A stretch of DNA of 64,000 nt from Cololabis saira. Taxonomy: Eukaryota > Chordata > Actinopteri > Beloniformes > Belonidae. Of this stretch, positions 34,600 to 45,391 are shown one piece after another. The stretch covers positions 27,317,501-27,381,500 of the forward strand of contig NC_084592.1 in the NCBI RefSeq assembly GCF_033807715.1. Reading direction: 5' to 3'. The notes under the pieces were generated by a model. That model had not been told where the DNA came from. It saw only the letters and a list, made by a program, of their open reading frames with translations, and did no database searches. A program made the translations under genes and the position numbers. The number at the start of each line of letters is the position of its first letter. Positions within the stretch are counted from its first letter, which is position 1.

Positions 34600-35422
34600 C
34601 AGCCAGTGCAAAAGAAATCTGGTGTACTGGTTGTTTCCTGACCCAAACTACACAACTTGGGATGACGACCTGATTTCCTTCCGCATGCCGCAACTCTCAG
34701 CTCCACTCCAGGCTTCTGGTGGTGATCGTGGCGAAGATGTTGTTCCAGGCAGCCCGGGCCAGCCACAAAACCCCCTCTTCTAATATAAAATACTGCATGT
34801 GTGCCATATGATTACTTATGCAGAGCTTCTCCAGGTCTGTGGGCATGTCCCTGCAGTTTGTGCAGATGCACCAGTGCAGCTGGGGTTCATCTGGACCACC
34901 TGGACTCGGACGCTCAAGTAACGCCATCACATCAAACACCCGGCCTGGCAGCCTGGTCACGACCTGCCCCAGAAAGGTTTTCATCTGTGGTGGAGTCAGG
35001 GCCTTCAGTTTATCCTACAACATAAAGGATTTATTTGATATTTTATGTTATTGTACGAGATTGCATTACGAGATTTCCTGGATGACATGAGTTATCTAAC
35101 CCAACTAACAAATAAATAAATGTTACGCCAGAGAGTTGCCTTTGTAATTGTCTTTCCACAGCCAAACCTTATTTTTTTACCCTTAGAAACACGTCTACCT
35201 GCAAGTAATAAATTACCCTCTCGACTGTAAATGCAGTGATGTAAGTTAGATGTGATCTGCACACATCAAGCCAACATTTCTTTATAAAATAACATGCTCC
35301 ACATGCAAACATTATGCTAAAAACAAGCGGAAATGCTAGTAAAGTCATTTTTGTGGCAAAATCCGGTAATATTACTGTACCTTGTCGGTCGACATTGCTC
35401 CACTTTGCATTTCGGTCTCCAT
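34600..35422 (-). pseudogene. element A gene 2, P2X7-intracellular-domain-like
   Basis: The leader exon 35381-35422 (METEMQSGAMSTDK) splices in phase 0 to the exon starting at 35014 (DKLKALTPPQMKTFLGQV). The second exon holds LHWCICTNCRDMPTDLEKLC, then FILEEGVLWLARAAWNNIFA. A TGA at 34697 stops the frame; beyond it GNQVVIPSCVVW continues the similarity. The W-C-x-C-x-x-C-x-x-M-P and VIPSC-x-VW blocks are features of the cysteine-rich intracellular domain of P2X7 receptors, also met in teleost transposon proteins. There are no receptor transmembrane or extracellular parts, so this is not P2RX7 itself. About 60 residues between the blocks are missing compared with the family pattern. The role, perhaps zinc binding, is inferred. 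Confidence 0.7.
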
Positions 35423-36307
35423 AGGTTGTAAACAAACACACGTGTCTGAATAGGAGGAGTCAGCCCGGCACCAACGCTCCGTGTAGAGAAACGCCGCGCT
35501 ACTGTCTGTGTCTCATTTTGACATCTAGAACTCTGTTAGAGTTGTAGGACATCAGACCTTTTCTAACAGACTTTGGGAAATCGGCAAAATACGATGTCAC
35601 CTTAAAAAACGTGAGCGGTTTCCAGGGTTTCTGGGCTGCAGCTGAGAACAGGAGAAGCTGAGGGGGCGGGCCGTGACGTCACTCTCCTGCGCCGCTGGGA
35701 TTGCAAATTCATTTAGAATTTTGTCCACTTTTTTGCGGGCAGAGCATGAAAAAGAAAAAGCAATGTCTTCTTTGTTTTCTTTTTGATTATGACATAAAAT
35801 GTGCAGCGTAAAGAATAAAATTAAAATGCAATTCGGATTATATATTATCAATTTTATTTTTTACACAAATAATGCAGCTACATTCTTAAAATGAAAAAGC
35901 ATTTCTGCAAATGCATTTTAATTTTCAAATATTAGATTTAAAATTGAATATTGGGAACTATTTGCTGAGGCATGATTTGAAAATTAAATCTCAAACGTCT
36001 TTTTATTTTTAATTTGAATTAAGTACAAGAATGAGCAGTGTTGAATACGAAAATTAAAATGCAATTTGGATTATATATTATCAATTTATTTTTGACACAA
36101 ATAATGCAGCTACATTCTTAAAATGAAAAAGCATTTCTGCAAATGCATTTTAATTTTCAAATTTTAGATTTAAAATTGAATATTGGGAACTATTTGCTGA
36201 GGCATGATTTGAAAATTAAATCTCAAACGTCTTTTTCTTTTTAATTTGAATTAAGTACAAGAATGAGCAGTGTTGAATACGAAAATTAAAATGCAATTCG
36301 GATTATA
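35283..36307 (-). repeat. element A right inverted repeat (inner part)
   Basis: Inverted counterpart of 31522-32655, including the leader exon and tandem units. It continues after the B insertions at 40704-40929. About 140 bp of the subunit array appears lost at the B junction. Confidence 0.85.
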
Positions 36308-36945
36308 TGGTCCGTGTATCTTTTGGTCATTGGATTTTTCCATCATGAGTGGGAATCAAAAAACAAAAAACGATTGGTTTATTTGATTTTCCTTTTAAAA
36401 CAAAAAACAAATATTGAATTACACTGCATTTTTTCTTTTTCTGTGTTAATATGATTTAACAAAGATTCAAAATACGCTTAATTTTCATTTTCTATTTCAT
36501 ATAAGAAAAATGAAATTACTAGTCAACAGGAACGAAAAAACGAACCAAAAACAACCGTTTATTCATATTCAGTGCAGTGTTTGGCGGGTGTGCTTGTGAG
36601 AACTGGGGTCCCTGGAGGTCCTGGAGAGCCAATGTCCCCGTAGCGCGAGGTGTCCCCGGCGAGGTGCAGTGTTTGGCGGGCTGTCTGCGAGTGTCCTGGG
36701 GTCCCTGGAGGTCCTGGAGAGCACAAGTCCCCGTACCGGGAGCTGTCCCCGGTCCTGGCCGGGATCAGTGCAGTGTTTGGCCGGTGTGCTTGTGAGAACT
36801 GGGGTCCGTGGAGGTCCAGGAGGCAAAGGGAACGCCCAAGTAGCCTACCCCCCGTACCGGGACGTGGTCCCGGTCTTGGCCGGGTGCAGTGCAGCGTTTG
36901 GCTGGCTGGGTGTGAGTGTCTGGGGTCTCTGGGTGCCTGGGTCCT

Positions 36946-37175
36946 GGTCCCGGGACTCGTGGGTCCCTGGGTCGGGTCCCGGGACTCGTGGGTCCCTGGG
37001 TCGGGTCCCGGGACTCGTGGGTCCATGGGTCGGGTCCCGGGACTCGTGGGTCCCTGGGTCGGGTCCCGGGACTCGTGGGTCCCTGGGTCGGGTCCCGGGA
37101 CTCGTGGGTCCCTGGGTCGGGTCCCGGGACCCGTGGGTCCCTGGGTCGGGTCCGGGGACTCGTGGGTCCCTGGGT
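36946..37175. repeat. 29-bp minisatellite, left arm of B1
   Basis: Eight units containing GGGACTCGTGGGTCCCTGGG. Unit 3 has CCATGGG, unit 7 GGGACCCG, unit 8 an extra G. Confidence 0.9.
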
Positions 37176-37794
37176 CCTGGCCACTTTCGCCCGATTTTCA
37201 GACACTTTGGCCGGCTTTCGGCTTCCTTCGGGCCCGCCTGTGCGGCGCTGCTCCCCCCGACCACCTGGGGGCTGGCAGCGCCTCCCTCTCGGTAGCGAGA
37301 CCGAGTCGACCCGTCCGCCCCAGGTGTCCCCCCCACGGAGCCCCGCCGCGGCCGGGCAGGCCGACCTCCGACGTCGGCTGCCGCTCTGGCGGTGGTGTTA
37401 GTCCTCCGGGAAAAACAATGTTTCTCAAACCCTACCACGCCGCATACAGCTGAACCGGGGCCTGGATTGCCGGTCACCCCCAGCCCGAGCAGACCCACCC
37501 GCCCGCCCAGAAAACGGTGCGTCGAGGCGGGGCGAGGTTCCGGCCGCTCCCGAGGTCTCCCCGCACGGGGCTGCCGAGACCCGAGTCCCGTTGCTGGTGG
37601 ATCGGAGGTCGGCCTGCCCGGCGGCGGCGGGGCTCCGTGGGGGGGACACCTGGGGCGGACGGGTCGACTCGGTCTCGCTACCGAGAGGGAGGCGCTGCCA
37701 GCCCCCAGGTGGTCGGGGGGAGCAGCGCCGCACAGGCGGGCCCGAAGGAAGCCGAAAGCCGGCCAAAGTGTCTGAAAATCGGGCGAAAGTGGCC

Positions 37795-37925
37795 AGGACC
37801 CAGGGACCCACGAGTCCCCGGACCCGACCCAGGGACCCACGAGTCCCGGGACCCGACCCAGGGACCCACGAGTCCCGGGACCCGACCCAGGGACCCACGA
37901 GTCCCGGGACCAGGACCCAGGCACC
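37795..37925. repeat. 29-bp minisatellite, right arm of B1
   Basis: Inverted counterpart with four units, against eight in the left arm. It is the main difference between otherwise nearly identical arms. Confidence 0.9.
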
Positions 37926-38554
37926 CAGAGACCCCAGACACTCACACCCAGCCCGCCAAACGCTGCACTGCACCCGGCCAAGACCGGGACCACGTCCCGG
38001 TACGGGGGGTAGGCTACTTGGGCGTTCCCTTTGCCTCCTGGACCTCCACGGACCCCAGTTCTCACAAGCACACCGGCCAAACACTGCACTGATCCCGGCC
38101 AGGACCGGGGACAGCTCCCGGTACGGGGACTTGTGCTCTCCAGGACCTCCAGGGACCCCAGGACACTCGCAGACAGCCCGCCAAACACTGCACCTCGCCG
38201 GGGACACCTCGCGCTACGGGGACATTGGCTCTCCAGGACCTCCAGGGACCCCAGTTCTCACAAGCACACCCGCCAAACACTGCACTGAATATGAATAAAC
38301 GGTTGTTTTTGGTTCGTTTTTTCGTTCCTGTTGACTAGTAATTTCATTTTTCTTATATGAAATAGAAAATGAAAATTAAGCGTATTTTGAATCTTTGTTA
38401 AATCATATTAACACAGAAAAAGAAAAAATGCAGTGTAATTCAATATTTGTTTTTTGTTTTAAAAGGAAAATCAAATAAACCAATCGTTTTTTGTTTTTTG
38501 ATTCCCACTCATGATGGAAAAATCCAATGACCAAAAGATACACGGACCTTATAT

Positions 38555-39214
38555 GGTCCGTTTCAAAATAGTTTCAAAATACGCTTTTATTTTCGTTTTC
38601 TATTTCATATAAGAAAAATGAAATCACTAGTCAACAGGAACGAAAAAACGAACCAAAAACAACCGTTTATTCGTATTCGTGCACCGGAAGTTACAGATGG
38701 AGGACAATAATTTTGATGTTTTATTTGATTAATTAAACTCCATTATTTTTCTGTTTCATATTTTTTTTGATCTTTTGTCTGCATTCTAATCACATATTTG
38801 TATGACACAGGCTAATCCAGATGCGTATGTCTCCTGACATTTCAGTGCACTAATTGTGGATTACACCTGCGTTTTTCCTTCCCTCCTCTTTTCTGTCAGT
38901 GTGCAGTTGAGGCAGTTATGCTGTCTTTCATTGATTAGAAGAAAAAAAATCAGTGTTACAACTTTTCTTTTCACTACTATTAGGCTACGAACATGACATG
39001 TCCTTTTGACGAGGATGCAATTGATGCAGGTGGAGCATTAATCCACAGAGAATTTAATATAGTCTTACGTTGAGAGCTGATCATTAGACCACGCATAGGC
39101 CTAGATGTATTATCATATTTAGTAAAAATCTACTTTAAATTATGTAATTGATTACAATCACTTCTTGTGAGTAAATACTTTTGTTTGGACTTTTAAACGT
39201 CTGTAGGCTCTGCT

Positions 39215-39289
<75 letters not shown>

Positions 39290-40703
39290 ACTTCCTTAAC
39301 TCAGACGTCGTTGTGCATTTATAAAATTATTCATAGCCTAATATAGCCTATTATATTATCTTATAAGCTATTAGGGCCTGTATATTTCGTTGTCTGTGTT
39401 GTTTTTATCTGTGCTTTTTTAAAAATCTGTTTTTGAAGTGCCTTGCAAACTTAGAAAAGTTCTATGACAATAGAGTTTATTATTTTCATTTTATCACCAT
39501 CTTGTCATTTTGTGGGTAAAAAAGCCTAAGTTAATTTTATTTTACCTTTTGGTCTAATAGATGTATTATTATTGTTGTTGCTGTTGTTCTTTATTTTGTA
39601 TGGATAGATATTTATCTCGGCATTTTTCCTGTGTGTGTTTCTTGTTTCAAGTGGTAATTGATGCGCGCTGCGTGACCGTTTACTATTTAGGCCACTCAGT
39701 GTCAGACCTGAGCCAGAATTTATGAATGAAGATTGAATGACACAATGAGTGACATGTTTTTCCACCTACATGAACTGTCCTCTTCTGCTGTCTGACAGTT
39801 AACCTGATGAAGGTCACAGCCTACCCAAACGTTGTAACAATTATAGCACGACCTTCGGCATAATGGACTGTCGGCATATTGTAGCCTATTCTAGTTTTTT
39901 TTTTATTATTATTTTTCCGTGCTTTTCACGACCCTTCTCCCGGTAGAAACATGGAGGCTGGAGTGGAAATCATGAATGACCGTCTTGACATTGTTGTAGC
40001 TGCAAATGCATGTAGTTCAAATCCATCAGAAGAGTGAACTTTCACATGATATTGAGATGCTAACATGCAGCAGCCTGTGGTAAAGTACATTTTTCTATCT
40101 TTTAACAAGCTCTAGAACTGACGTCAGCCCATTATCCCCACAACAAATGACCACAGTCCCGTTGCTGCTTTGACCTCGTGTTTACTGTTGCTATGACAAC
40201 TGTAGCTACATCTGGGGGCGTAATGTCAGTAAATACGAGTAAAATACATGCCTCGCGTATAGTGTGAATGCACCGCAGAAAACACAAGGGGGGGGGGGGG
40301 GGGGTAGTAGCCTAGAGTGGCTGGCTCGAGTGGGACGGGGTGGTACAGAACAACTTCCCCTGGAGAGAATTGTCACAGGAATGCCTGTCAAATATCCAGA
40401 ACTAAGTTCACTGGGTTGTAAATGCCAGCTTCCGGTGCACGAATATGAATAAACGGTCGTTTTTGGTTCGTTTTTTCGTTCCTGTTGACTAGTGATTTCA
40501 TTTTTCTTATATGAAATAGAAAACGAAAATAAAAGCGTATTTTGAATCTTTGTAAAATCATATTAACACAAAAAAAGAAAAAATGCAGTGTAATTCAATA
40601 TTTGTTTTTTGTTTTAAAAGGAAAATCAAATATACCAATCGTTTTTTGTTTTTTGATTCCCACTCATGACGGAAAAATCCAATGACCAAAAGATACACTG
40701 ACC
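38555..40703. mobile_element. B2: related element with different interior
   Basis: The left arm (from GGTCCGTTTCAAAATAG, with an internal deletion near the tip) and the right arm (40432-40703, ending AAAAGATACACTGACC) belong to the same family as B1. The interior differs: AT-rich, with a (CT)n tract and a G17-type run near 40290. No convincing gene. It sits head to tail with B1, separated only by TTATAT. Confidence 0.75.
39218..39287. repeat. (CT)n microsatellite
   Basis: About 35 uninterrupted CT units. Confidence 0.97.
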
Positions 40704-41446
40704 TATTTGCTGGGGCATGATTTGAAAATTAAATCTCAAATGTCTTTTTCTTTTTAATTTGAATTAAGTACAAGAATAAGCAGTGTTGAATACGAAAATT
40801 AAAATGCAAATCGGATTATATATTATCAATTTCATTTTTGACTCAAATAATGCGGACACATTCTTAAAATGAAAAAGCATTTCCGCGAATGCATTTTAAT
40901 TTGAATATAGTCCTTCATATGCTTCCATAAGTAGGCACATCCATATACATTTATGGTAAAAAGTGGGCGTGTAGAGGGCGGGATATGAGGCGGATTCAGC
41001 CGCGCAGCCTTCCAGCTGGACTGTGATTCATAATGCGAACATTGCGTGCAAGATTGCGTGCACATGGTTTTATTGATCCGGATTTTTTTTTGCGCCCGGC
41101 ATTTTCGGCTTTTGGGTGTACGTGCAATTTTAGTATGACTCCTACGCAGTACATTTTAAATGAGGCCCCTGGTCACCTTATTGGTCTCTAAAAGCTAGTG
41201 CTGTCAAGCGATTAAAAAAAATTAAGCGATTAATTAATTGAGATATGTAATGAATTAATCTAATTAATCGCTTATTTAATCTCACCTCTCAATTGCTGAG
41301 AAAAGCCCTCAACTGGATGTGTTTTCCTTTGAATTCATTACATTATTGTGGCAGATCAAAACATTGATATATAACAACAAAAAATGGCTTTGTAAAGTAC
41401 TATATTTATTTTTTTAACAGACTTGAACAGATGCAGTTCTAGCCAT

Positions 41447-41689
41447 TTACATCCACTTGGCAAGAACATTCGCCAGCCTCTCTGTCGCAGACATGTGCAT
41501 GCGCGAGGTGCTCTCCTCCAGTTTAGTTTGGTGAAGAGCGTTGCTGTGGCTTGATGAATTGCACACATCTTTGCGGGTAACGTTAGCTGTGGCTGCGCTC
41601 GCGACCAAGTCCTTTGCGTTTATGTGATAGGCTAAACTTGAGCTGCTTCGGTGGTGAGCAAAGTCCTTGCCACAAACAACATATATCAC
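41447..41689 (-). pseudogene. hAT transposase BED-finger fragment
   Basis: Minus-strand frame of 80 codons. VVCGKDFAHHRSSSSLAYHI resembles the second half of a BED finger (residues before and at the His pair), then NVTRKD and a Ser/Ala-rich linker. The first cysteine pair and the catalytic domain are absent. Orientation and position fit the enclosing hAT element. Confidence 0.6.
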
Positions 41690-41756
41690 TCAAACCTGTA
41701 TCAATGGTGCCGTCGGGGTGTTTTAGAAATGTAAATTCCCCATTCATTCATTCTCT

Positions 41757-41905
41757 CTTGTAATATTTGTATTTTTATTTTTTAATTCAATGTTTTTGTA
41801 TGTATTTTGTATGATATTTTGAGGACCCCAGGAAGAATAGCTGTTGCCAAGTGTAACAGCTAATGGGGATCCTAAATAAACTAAGCTAAGCTAAATTCAC
41901 TGGAA
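41757..41905 (+). repeat. LINE 3' end with (TAAGC)n tail
   Basis: GAGGACCCCAGGAAGAATAG, then GCTAATGGGGATCCTAAATA and a short AAGCT repeat: the recognisable 3' tail of a common fish non-LTR element. 5' truncated; family not assigned. Confidence 0.6.
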
Positions 41906-42250
41906 TGACAACTTTCACATGCTCCTCAATTTTTACTTCTCTACTCCGCTACTCACCGTTCCCCCCCATGCCTGTCCAGCTACAATGGGAGCCTACCAGC
42001 GTAGGCAAACAAGCCCAAACACACGGACAGCCAATCAATGTCCACTTCAAGGTGTGACTGACCATTGTTTTCCGCCCCTAACAACTCAAGCACAAACACC
42101 GATTTCATAATAAAGGCAACTCACAAACAGTAAGGTAAAAGTAAAGTTAGAGATTAAAAAATAGATTAAGCGATTAAAAAACATGCGCTAACGCGCTAAA
42201 TATGCCTGTAATTATTTAATCGCAATTAACGCGCTTATTTGACACCCCTA

Positions 42251-42439
42251 CTAAAAAGCATGTTTTTTTCAACAAAAAACACTCTGAAATCAGGTCTGAC
42301 CACATTCAAAATAGGAGGTGATTATTTGACAATGATTTGAGGAAAGACACAAACAGTGCAAGCTCTTAGTGCAATGTTTGTTCAGAACACAAAGACACAC
42401 AAAGAAAGAAAAAGACAAATAACCTGAGTAAAGGCATGG
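42251..42439. other. low-copy flank, no gene
   Basis: Continues the DNA that precedes 28697 and 41196 once insertions are removed. Confidence 0.45.
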
Positions 42440-43188
42440 AGATTGATTGACAACAACGGTGCAACTCCATGGATTGGTTGTTGCAGCAGATTGGAAAAGT
42501 GGGTGGGACTTACCGGCATTGTGCTTCAATGGTTCGAATCTTACTTGCAAGATAGGGCCTGGATTTTGTCTAAACAAGACATGGAAAAACGTATTCATGC
42601 ATTCATTTTCAGTAGGTTGGATGATTGCAATGACATCTTTACAGGCCTTAACAAGAAATCTATCAGGCAGCTGCAGCTGATCCAGAACGCAGAAAGTAGG
42701 AACTATCAGATATCGACCAATCAGATGAAGGGACGGGGCTAATTTGCACCAATTATGTTCAAGGACTCAAAACCAAGTCAGATGACACAACCCACGACTC
42801 TCTATGTGAAACCATTCAAAAGTAGGAACTATCACATATGGACCAATCAGATGAAGGGGGGGCGCGCTTTTTAGCGTCTAGCGTGGCCACGGTAATGCTT
42901 TTGAAAGAGAAAAGTAATGCGTATCGTCGCAGGAGGAGACGCAAATTTTGATGTATAACACACCTGGGTGCACGTTACGGTTCCGCCAGAGTCCTTACAA
43001 ACACAAGGAAACTGGACCATATTACAACGGTCATGAAATCGCTACACTGGCTTCCAGTGTGTCAAAGGATAGAGTTTAAAACCCTACTGCTGGTCTACAA
43101 AGCACTGAATGGTCTTGGACCAAAATACATGCTGGATCTGTTAGTTCCCTATGAAGCGACCAGACCACTTAGGTCATCTGGATCTGGT
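42440..43188 (+). pseudogene. second L2-type LINE RT, internally deleted
   Basis: GLTGIVLQWFESYLQDR near 42500 is followed directly by LSKQDMEKRIHAFIFSRLDD, so the RT core with the catalytic YADD box is deleted. The C-terminal part continues NKKSIRQLQLIQNA, then after a 292-bp T-module insertion TVMKSLHWLPVCQRIEFKTL and KALNGLGPKYMLDLLVPYEA. The sequence is clearly different from the other L2 family in this window. It ends near 43188 at the next T element. Confidence 0.8.
42692..42983 (+). repeat. T element fragment inside the LINE
   Basis: One partial module A (CTATCAGATATCGACCAATC) and the start of module B (GCGCTTTTTAGCGTCTAGCG to ACACACCTGGGTGCACG). LINE codons resume immediately after it. 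The same A-to-B stretch recurs almost unchanged at 43610-43905. Confidence 0.75.
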
Positions 43189-44764
43189 TTGTTGTGCACC
43201 CTTGTGCACGTTCAGGCATGCTGCAGTGGAAGCGCTTGTATGACTTGGATGTAGATGTCTTCAGCTCTGGACATTTAGCGGATGACACCAGCCACGACTC
43301 TATATACCAAACCATTCAAAAGTTATGGCAGAAAATCGGAACTATCACATATCGACCAATCAGATGAAGGGGTGGGGCTAATTTGCATCAATTAAGGTGA
43401 AGGATTCAAAACAGAGTCTGATGACACCACCCACGACTCTGTATGTCATACCATTTAAAAGTTATGGCAGAAAATAGGATCTATCAAATATTGACCAATC
43501 AGAAGAAGGGGCAGGGCTAATTCATGCCAATTATGTTCAAGGACTCAAAACCGAGTCAGATGACACCACCCACGTGTCTTTATCACAACCCATTCAAAGG
43601 TTATGGCAGAAAGTAGGAACTATCAGATATCGACCAATCAGATGAAGGGACGGGGCTAATTTGCACCAATTATGTTCAAGGACTCAAAACCGAGTCAGAT
43701 GACACAACCCACGACTCTCTATGTGAAACCATTCAAAAGTAGGAACTATCACATATGGACCAATCAGATGAAGGGGGGGGCGCGCTTTTTGGCGTCTAGC
43801 GTCGCCACGGTAATGCTTTTGAAAGAGAAAAGTAATGCGTGTCGTCGCAGGAGGAGACGCAAATTTTGATGTATAACACACCTGGGTGCACGTTACGGTT
43901 CGGGCAAAGAAGCGGCTGAAGAAATGACATAAATTGTGCCAAAATTATGCGATTAATTCAAAATGTTCAAACTGGCTAACTTCCTGTTCAGTTTCGGCCA
44001 TGCCGCCAAGAGACTTTTCTTTAATTTGCGACATGATACAGGTGTTTACCGATTTTCGTGAATGTACGTCAAACCGTATTGTGGGGCTTGAGGCACAAAG
44101 TTTTCTAGGGGGCGCTGTTGTGCCATTAGGCCACGCCCATTAATGCAAACCATGAAATATCAAATTTATCGCCAGGCCTGGCTTGAGTTCAAAATTTGGT
44201 GACTTTTGGGGAACTATCAAATAAGGACCAATCAGAGGAAGGGGGGGGGCGCACTTTTTGGCATCTATCGTCGCCACGGTAACGCTTTTGAAAGAGAAAA
44301 GTAATGCGCGTCGTCGCAGGATGGAGCCGAACATTTTGATGTATAACCCACCTGGGTGCACGTTGCGGCTCAGGCCGTTTTAACTGCCGAAGGAATGGCA
44401 TAAATTGTGCCAAAATTACGCAATTAATTCAAAATGTTCAAAATGGCCAACTTCCTGTTCGGTTTCGGCCATGGCGCTAAGAGACTTTTCTTTAAAGGAG
44501 CTTGAGGCCGGATTGAGGCAGACTTTATGAAAAAAATTTGTATACGTTTTAATTTTTCTAGTAATAATGTCAGATGACATTATTCTCCGTTCCCTTGAAC
44601 AGGCTGTGTGCTGCAATTCCGGGCCCGAATTTCCCGCGCTGGGCTGCGGATGTGACGTCACATGACGCTGCATGCATGTTCTCTCCCGTGCCGGCTTCAC
44701 TGTTGGCTGCAGTACCCCCAACGGCCGTCGTGGCGAAGGGTGGCGCTAGAGAGTCTCATTTCTT

Positions 44765-45236
44765 TTTTTTTTTTTCTTTTTTTTTTTTTTTTTAACCTTG
44801 TCTGCACACATATTATTGATTGATACCATGACGGTAGAAACCAAAAGTGTATATATGTGCATTATTACTATATTTAATATATATACATATATACACGCAC
44901 ACATATGCGTACACATAAATATACACATACAAACCCAGTGTTTTTTTTTTGGGGGGGGGGGGGTGACGACATCCACTGCCAATCCAGGAAGCAGGAACAC
45001 AAGGAGACACACGTCAAGCACTGGAAATCTGCAACAAAAAACCACAAACAAAGCACGAAACCGGCACGGAGCCAACCAAAACAATAACAGCAATCGACCT
45101 AAATCTTGAGATCTGATCGCAGTCTGAGCTAAGCTATCGCTACCGCTACCTAAACCCAAAAACTAGAGAGCCAGCATGCAGGTGAACAAGCCAGTGTGTA
45201 TGTCTATGTGTGTGTGTGTGTGTATGTATATGATCA

Positions 45237-45287
<51 letters not shown>

Positions 45288-45321
45288 GACTAAGTGACTA
45301 TATGTGTGTATGTGTGTATGT

Positions 45322-45391
<70 letters not shown>

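Larger units (their letters stand above)
36308..38548. mobile_element. B1: 2.2-kb near-perfect fold-back element
   Basis: Ends GGTCCGTGTATCTTTTGG and CAAAAGATACACGGACC, bordered by TTATAT on both sides. AT-rich outer arms of about 260 bp lead to GC-rich inner arms. Left 36308 to about 37370 pairs with right about 37600-38548; the sampled stretches differ by isolated bases only. The roughly 230-bp loop contains GAAAAACAATGTTTCTCAAA near 37410. The arms hold repeated motifs (CAGTGTTTGGCGGG; GGTCCCTGGAGGTCCTGGAG) and a 29-bp minisatellite. Very long open frames on both strands here reflect stop-poor GC repeats, not genes. Confidence 0.85.
31522..40929. mobile_element. element A: long-TIR two-gene DNA transposon
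   Basis: Ends TATGGAAGCATATGAGGG and CTTCATATGCTTCCATA, flanked by AGTAGG on both sides (31516-31521 and 40930-40935), a 6-bp duplication. Inverted repeats of about 1.1 kb contain roughly 236-bp tandem subunits, a GC-rich promoter-side segment and a leader exon. Two convergent genes occupy the 2.6-kb centre. The B1/B2 elements (36308-40703) interrupt the right repeat; without them A is about 5.0 kb. The superfamily is not assigned: 6-bp duplications are unusual and point to IS3EU- or Dada-like groups, but only as inference. Confidence 0.8.
28697..41168 (+). mobile_element. PIF/Harbinger element swollen by nested insertions
   Basis: Left end GGGCCTCATCTATAAAGC and right end TTTAAATGAGGCCC, flanked by CTG (28694-28696 and 41169-41171). 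It encodes a HARBI1-type transposase and a convergent accessory protein. Taking out element A (31522-40929) and one copy of its duplication leaves about 3.06 kb, a normal length for an autonomous Harbinger, which supports pairing these two distant ends. Confidence 0.78.
41196..42250 (-). mobile_element. hAT element, TAGTGCTGTCAAGCG ends
   Basis: Left end TAGTGCTGTCAAGCGATTAA, right end ATTTGACACCCCTA. Flanks CTAAAAGC (41188-41195) and CTAAAAAGC (42251-42259) are an 8-bp duplication with one added A. It carries a minus-strand BED-finger fragment and a LINE 3' end. A truncated relative lies at 55390-55475. Confidence 0.82.

Noticed and set aside
34600..35014. Fragment of the host P2X7 receptor gene
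   Set aside because: No transmembrane or extracellular receptor part, and it starts at an exon lying within a transposon inverted repeat.
36650..38207. Open frames up to 447 codons on both strands of B1, rich in PGPDPGTHESRD-like repeats
   Set aside because: They come from a stop-poor 29-bp GC minisatellite and inverted arms; every frame is open and none has a domain.
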